A DNA stretch of 24,059 nucleotides, taken from Conus ventricosus. Its lineage: Eukaryota > Mollusca > Gastropoda > Neogastropoda > Conidae. Below the pieces are notes generated by a model that did not search any database, was not told the origin of the DNA, and saw nothing but the letters and a program-made list of their open reading frames with translations. This document shows, piece after piece, positions 19,291 to 24,059 of this stretch. The stretch covers positions 1-24,059 of the forward strand of contig JAFLJL010004232.1 of NCBI GenBank assembly GCA_018398815.1. Reading direction: 5' to 3'. A program made the translations under genes and the position numbers. Each line of letters begins with the position of its first letter. The first letter of the stretch is position 1.

Positions 19291-19915
19291 CCCAGGGCCC
19301 GCAATTAATTTTCCCATTTCCTAAAGCCCGGACAATTTGGGAAAAAAAAAATCCCGAATGCCTTACCACGAGTTGGTGATTTAACGACTGTACTAACCAA
19401 GGGCTTTGGGGCAAAAAAACTGATATTTAAAATTTTTTACTGTATTGATTACCCGTAGGCATCTTTCCCCCAAACAATATCTGGTAAATTAAAGTCTCCA
19501 CCAATCCATAAATTGCCTTCCTATTGGGCCCAAAAAAAAAGTTAGAAATTTTTCGCAAATAACAAAAAATACATTTTCAAACTGAGTCTGGAGGGCGTAA
19601 AATGATCCACAATGACAGGGCTCTTATCTTGAAATTTAAACCCACAAAAAAAAACTTTTTTTACTATTTTTTGCCTTTAATAAAAACCCACTGGGTAAAT
19701 TTTAAAATGGCAACAAGACCCCCCACCTCTTTTTTCCCCAAATCTGTCCTTTCTTTTAAATACAAAACCCCTTAAAAGTTCACTACTGGGTGTTCCAGTT
19801 TTTAGCCAAGTTTCTGTTTCCCAAATTTCAACTCAATGTTTTTTTTTAGTGACAAATTTCTGAGTTCTTCCTTTTCTTAAAAAAGATTGAAAATTTACGA
19901 CTATGCATTTTAAAT
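19291..19915 (-). mobile_element. LINE copy 3, apurinic-type endonuclease domain
   Basis: On the minus strand, a start-like region KEELRNLSLKKNIELK (about 19880-19835) corresponds to the block before the conserved ETW. TDLGKKRGGG (about 19750-19720) matches the RKDR..GGGV strand. NLWIGGDFNLPDIVWGKDAY (about 19517-19458) is the clear catalytic block, with the Asp and Asn of GDFN. VVKSPTRGKAF (about 19395-19360) matches the PTRG..LD block. The expected SDH near 19290 is not readable. Domain order and spacing fit a CR1/Jockey-type endonuclease. Frames are broken every 50-100 bases, partly from homopolymer errors. Confidence 0.85.
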
Positions 19916-20290
19916 TTATCTTTTTTCCTTATGATTTAGGGGTTTAGTTCACTTTATGATTTTGGATTTATCAGTTTTTTAAAACGGGGGGGGGATGCAA
20001 ACTTTGGGCAAAATTTAATTTTCTTTTGGGGGTCGGTCTGGGGAGATAGGGGCAAAACGGTTTTCTTTCAGCGCGTTTTTTAATAGAAACCTCAAAAAAT
20101 CTTGAACAAAGTTTGGAAGCCCGCAGGTAAAACAAGCCCCTATATTCATATTGCATAAGCTTCATAAAAGCTGAATTATTAACAACATTTTTGGTGATAC
20201 CCTGAATGCAGACCACAGGCAACTCTTTTGTTTCCCCGTACTCCAAATTTGGAAAATCCGCAGGATTTTTACTTTGGTGGCGGCCAGATT
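19916..20290 (-). pseudogene. Coding-like block upstream of LINE copy 3, unrecognised
   Basis: An open frame of 91 codons on the minus strand (20246-19971) begins MEYGETKELPVVCIQGITKN and contains many Lys and aromatic residues. Its position, just before the endonuclease and on the same strand, suggests the N-terminal extension of ORF2 or the end of ORF1. I see no zinc knuckle or other signature, and no related sequence elsewhere in the window. Confidence 0.35.
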
Positions 20291-20589
20291 GAGTTCAATT
20301 CTCCTGTAGGATAAGGGGTTAAAAAACCCTAATTTTAACTCCCTTGTCTAACTCTTTTAATCAAACAATTCCTTACATTTACATTTCTGATTTTTTTGAA
20401 ATCAGGGGTTCAAAACTGGGGCATAATAGACGTAAAACAGTACCGGCACAGGTGCACACAGGAGACTAACATGGTTTTAGGTTCACAAATTTTAAAAACC
20501 CGCAAAATGAACAAAAACTCTACAAAACATCTAAAATTTCAAAATTTAAACGAGTGCTAGGAATATTGAATAATTTAAATAAGAGAAGC
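20291..20589. other. Unassigned AT-rich sequence
   Basis: No gene, repeat or motif is recognised over these 300 bases. It may be the 5' region of LINE copy 3 or its flank. Confidence 0.5.
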
Positions 20590-20922
20590 ACAAATAAAAA
20601 GGAAAAGAGTGGGGAGAGAGGGAGGGATGGAAAGCGACTCAAAGAGGAGAGGGGTGGGGGCTTTGGGGAAAACGCAAAAAGAGACGGATCGCTGACACAA
20701 GGAAGACAGAAGAAAAGGAAAAAAGAAAGAAAAGAAGAAGAAAAAAGAAAAAAAGTGATAAAAAGAGACAAGAAAAGAGGAGAGGAGGGGAGGGGAGGAG
20801 GAGGGAGGGGGGAGGGGGAAGGAGGAGGAAAAGCATATAAAAAAAATTGCACAGACAAACTACAATGAAGAAAAGTGGTAAAACATCAAGTCATGGAAAA
20901 GAAGGGGGAAAAAAAAAAAAAA

Positions 20923-20954
<32 letters not shown>

Positions 20955-21005
20955 AGAGAGAGAGAGAGGAGAGGGGAAAAGAGAGAGAAGGAGGGGGGGG
21001 GGTTA
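20590..21005. repeat. Long purine-rich tract with (GA)n core
   Basis: The plus strand is almost all A and G across about 400 bases, with a short non-purine break at 20839-20895. The parts differ: irregular GGA/GAA (20590-20835), poly-A (20909-20923), then gagaga (20924-20990) and a G run (20992-21002). Open frames here (Lys/Glu/Arg/Gly on plus, Ser/Pro/Phe/Leu on minus) are composition artefacts. Confidence 0.9.
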
Positions 21006-21070
21006 AACCAACCAACCAAACAATTTACGATTTTTTCAAAAAGGAGGGCTGAGGCGGAGAAAAAGAAGCA

Positions 21071-21361
21071 AAAATTTTTTAAAAAAGGGTTTTATTACCG
21101 CCTATGACTTGACAAACAAAGCACATACAAAACAGATGCTTTCAAACTCGGTCTTCTTCAGGCAAAAAAAAAAAAAACCATTTTTTCATTTGGACAACAA
21201 AAAAGAACGAAAAAGACTCTCGTTTTTGCCATGTGGTGGGGGGAATAGCCAGGGGGGGAAAACCGGAAAAAGACCCAAAGGTTGAAATGCATTGTGTTTT
21301 TGTCATTTTCTTTGTTTGTCAATTTATTGGCGGTAACTAAAACCCTCTCTTTTAAATTTTA
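21071..21361. mobile_element. MITE-like element with long terminal inverted repeats
   Basis: The left arm (21086-21121: agggttttattaccgcc, then tatgacttgacaaacaaag) is matched on the opposite strand by the right arm (21311-21346). The reverse complement of the right arm reads gggttttagttaccgcc followed by aataaattgacaaacaaag. Weaker pairing continues inward (to about 21165 and 21265) and outward through A/T runs. The ~290-base total and lack of coding capacity fit a non-autonomous DNA transposon or a foldback element. I cannot identify target-site duplications because both ends lie in A/T-rich runs. Confidence 0.75.
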
Positions 21362-21876
21362 TTTATTGCCGACCTTGGGCTTTGGGGTCAAGTACTGCTG
21401 AAGGCCCTGTCTTCCAGATCTCTTAGAATTTTGATTCTAGAAATGATGTAGTGTTTTATATTTTTTAATAAAGAAAAATAACACAGACCAAAGGGGTTTG
21501 ACCAAGATTTTTTTAAATAAATGCTGACAGACCAAAAGTGGGAAGTTGGGGGGGTTTGGGGAAAGGGTTTGGGTGGTTCGGAGTGGGGTAGGGGGAAAAG
21601 AAAAAAGAGGTGGGGCCCCACTCAGGCCAGGAACAAGAGGGGAGCCCCCATTTTTAATTCATTTCTTTTTTTTTACAACAGGATGAACATGGGGAAGACA
21701 GTGCCTGAATGTAGCATTTACCGATTCAGTACGCGTTTAAAGGGTGACATGGGCTTTTTTTCAATACACTACCAAAATGGTGTTAAAAAATTAATGGAAT
21801 TGTTTTTAAAATTTTGAGAAGTTGTACACCATGATTTAAAAAATATTTAGATAATTAGATGTGGTACTCTTATTTA
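21362..21876. other. Unassigned sequence
   Basis: About 500 bases between the MITE-like element and the Tc1-like element. G-rich on the plus strand at 21540-21610, otherwise A/T-rich. A 98-codon open frame (21521-21817, plus) has no recognisable family and overlaps low-complexity sequence, so I do not call it a gene. Confidence 0.5.
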
Positions 21877-23453
21877 CCACCCGCAAAAGTTTAAGGCCGA
21901 AAAAAATTCCTGTCCCCAAGCAAACAAAATCCCCAAAAAACACCCGCCCCAACTCAAGAAATTTTTAATTTCAAATTTAATCCATCATTTATCACAAAAT
22001 TCATTTACAAGTCAAAATCCATTGGATTTACATCCTCACAAACACAACACCCCCCTTTCTGAAAAATTGCAAGAAAAGTCAGGCCCATTTTTTCATGTCC
22101 AAATAACGGGGGGCCACCATTTGCTGCCAACAGTCACCACCCCCGCATCGAGGGGACAAGGTTGTGCAGCATCTGTTGGGGGATGCGACCACCCCGCTGC
22201 AGGAAGTGGAAGAGCTGCGCACCATCTACGGCTGGGGTGATTGTCCACTACGCGGCATCCAAAATGTCCCACAGGTTTTCAATGGAGCCAGGTCTGGGAT
22301 CGGGCTGGCCAGTCCTGCGGACAACTGCGTACGCTGCAGGAAGTCCCTCACCACCAAACACGGTGAGGGGTGGCGTGTCGTCCTGAGAAGGAGCCACGTC
22401 CCATGGCCCGCAGAGTGGGACGATGATTGGCCCCACAATCTCATCCCTGTACCTCACGCCGGTCAGGTTGCCTCGAATGAGGTAAAGAGGAGTCCTCCCA
22501 TGGAGATAAAAGCCTCCCCACACCACACGGACCCCCCCCCATACCGGCGTGCCTGGACCAAGCATCGACGAATCGCTCGCCTACACGTCGCCAAACGCGC
22601 CTCCGGGCATCACGTTCGACAAAGTGAAACGAGACCCCTCTGTGAACAGGACTCTGCCCCACTGCTGCCTTTTCCAGCGCTGGTGGTTGCGTGAGAACGC
22701 CATCCGAGTTTGACGATGACGTGGTGTCAGCGGTATACAATGCAGGGACCCTTGAGTAGGAGTTTTACCTCGTGCAGGCGTCGCCTAACAGTGTCCTGGG
22801 AGATGTAATGTGGGTAGCCATCCTCAGTTGCTACGGAGGTCCTGGCAGTGATGGTTCTGTCACGCAGCGCCATCACCTGAAGGTAACGGTCGTCGCGATG
22901 GTTCGTTGTTCTTGGCGTCCGGAGCAGGCCCGTTCATCGTACTACCGGTGGCTGGAAGCGTTCAGCAGGCGTTGAATAACGGAGTGGCTCACTCCAAGCC
23001 GTCTGCCGACTTCTCGGCCGGAAGTTCCATCCTGAAGCCAGCCCAGCGCCCGTCCACGATCAAGTGTTGATAGTCTCTGTCTTGGAGGCATGGTTATTGA
23101 GACCCCTGGTTGCAGCCCTTCAATAACCCCTAACCGTGTACCTTTGGCGGAGCAGTGTTCACTAGGGACATGGCTTGCACGTGCAATTTGCCAGACACCT
23201 GCCGCGGCACTGCTTCGTCAGCTGACAACGACTGAACTTTCATTACATTCACGTGCATTTGCATCGTTTTCTGCGCCGCTCAAAACACATTTGCATAACT
23301 GCAATGTCTGCAAAACAGGTTGGGCACGTGCAGCAATAAGTAAAGTTGCCGCGTAGCCCTCCATGCGTCATTTTCAACGTCGTGTGCTCGTGTACAATAT
23401 ATCTATCTGCAGCTTCTGAAAACAAGGGTTGGCCCTTAACTTTTGCGGACGAG
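21877..23453 (-). mobile_element. Tc1-like DNA transposon, full length, inactivated
   Basis: The ends carry short inverted repeats. The left inner end ccgcaaaagtttaaggcc (21881-21898) matches the reverse complement of the right end, ccgcaaaagttaagggcc (about 23448-23431). A TA flanks each side (21875-21876 and 23454-23455), the usual Tc1 target duplication. The length of about 1.58 kb and the single transposase on the minus strand fit the family. The 5' UTR runs from the right end to the ATG at 23091. The left 250 bases are low-quality looking and A-rich. Confidence 0.83.
22150..23091 (-). pseudogene. Tc1-like transposase, broken
   Basis: The ATG at 23091 opens MPPRQRLSTLDRGRALGWLQ and a helix-turn-helix (GREVGRRLGVSHSVIQRLL), in frame for 49 codons to a TAG at 22944-22942. 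A second frame gives RYLQVMALRDRTITARTSVA (about 22888-22829) and YPHYISQDTVRRRLHE (about 22815-22768), the second DNA-binding subdomain. The catalytic part includes WGRVLFTEGSRFTL (about 22660-22620), HGRTPL and GNLTGVRYRDEIVGPIIVPL (about 22500-22410), SQDD (about 22395-22384) and IENLWDIL (22283-22260). By alignment to the DD34E pattern, the Asp of SQDD and Glu of IENLWD remain, while the first acidic site reads E-G instead of D-E. With several frameshifts this is inactive. When intact it excises the element and inserts it at TA. Confidence 0.87.
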
Positions 23454-23455
23454 TA

Positions 23456-23640
23456 ATTAGATGGGTGACTCTTACACTGGTTATTTGAATGTTTGCAAGT
23501 TCTGAAGCAGGGTTTGTATCTTAGTCCTACCTTATTTTCTATATGTATTAACAGACCGCACATGACATGTTTTCATGGGGCAAGCAACAAAACAATTCAT
23601 ACCTGGTGATGTGGACATTTTCATACTGATGTGTGCTTAT
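23456..23640. other. Unassigned flank
   Basis: About 185 bases between the Tc1-like element and the satellite. No feature is seen. Confidence 0.5.
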
Positions 23641-23649
23641 ATAATAAAT

Positions 23650-24059
23650 GTGAAAATGCCTCGACAAATCAACAATATCAACAAAATGTAGCAAAATGCC
23701 TCGACAAATCAATATATAACAACTAAATGTAGTAAATGCCTCGACAATCAATAATAACAACTGATTATAACAAAATGCCTCGACAAATCAACAGTACAAC
23801 AAATGACAATGCCTGACAAAACAATAACACTAAGTAACAATGCCCGACAATCACAATAACAACGATTATAGCAATGCCCACAAACACATACAAACTAAAT
23901 AGCAAATACCTCCAAATAACAAAACACTATAAACTGCAACAATGAAAATCACTCAGAAACAACATAAGAAAAAAAACCTCGAAAAAAAAAAAACAACAAT
24001 ACACAAAACATAAAATAGTAAAAAAAAAATCACTCGACAAATCAAAGTCATATACACAA
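23650..24059. repeat. ~40-bp satellite running off the window
   Basis: Units begin at atgcctcgacaaatcaa and its variants: 23656, 23696, 23736, 23775, 23809, 23840 and 23873, giving spacings of 40, 40, 39, 34, 31 and 33. The first four units are similar, with consensus like aaaatgcctcgacaaatcaa followed by a caa/ataa-rich half. Further units decay through base losses and A-runs until only tcgacaaatcaa near 24034 is clear. The array probably continues past the end. Confidence 0.88.

Noticed and set aside
20520..21107. Lys/Glu/Arg-rich plus frames and Ser/Pro/Phe/Leu minus frames
   Set aside because: Composition artefacts of the purine tract.
22164..22694. 176-codon plus-strand frame
   Set aside because: Antisense of the Tc1-like transposase, whose minus-strand motifs are clear.
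1..24059. tRNA, rRNA and intact host genes
   Set aside because: I looked for conserved tRNA arms, rRNA signatures and long exon-like frames on both strands and saw none I could support.

Overview
This is eukaryotic, intron-bearing, AT-rich, repeat-dominated DNA. The mix of retroelement families, the (CA)n/(GA)n microsatellites and minisatellites, and a THAP-type transposase suggests a marine invertebrate, most likely a mollusc; the species cannot be fixed from the sequence. I find no intact host gene, no rRNA or tRNA gene and no CRISPR array. Every coding region I can support is a broken piece of a mobile element or of an unrecognised repeated gene.

Layout. 1-2050: two head-to-head broken genes (minus 1-792, plus 848-2040). 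They resemble uncharacterised multicopy proteins I recall from cnidarian and mollusc genomes, and they are the best candidate here for a poorly described element. 2051-6445: a composite repeat made of an unrecognised minus-strand coding-like block, the reverse transcriptase (RT) end of a Jockey/CR1-like LINE on the minus strand, and a second LINE tail inserted in the opposite orientation. 6446-8776: a broken THAP + DDE_Tnp_4 transposase gene on the plus strand. 8850-9680: a ~210-bp tandem repeat carrying CA microsatellites. 9700-12216: a different LINE on the minus strand (5' UTR, gag-like ORF1, start of the endonuclease), cut off at its 3' side. 12217-12660: a 34-bp minisatellite. 12751-16440: a second copy of the composite, including the same nested insertion. 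17028-19915: a third, longer copy of the minus-strand LINE (RT, linker, endonuclease) without the nested insertion. 20590-21005: a long purine tract. 21071-21361: a MITE-like inverted repeat. 21877-23453: a complete-looking but inactivated Tc1-like transposon. 23650-24059: a ~40-bp satellite that runs off the window.

The three copies of the minus-strand LINE allow events to be ordered. Copies 1 and 2 share the same nested LINE insertion at the same site, so they come from duplication of one composite; copy 3 shows the uninterrupted site. Base quality seems uneven: about 12.7-22.1 kb and the last 300 bases are full of homopolymer runs and single-base losses compared with copy 1, so many frameshifts there may be consensus errors rather than real decay.
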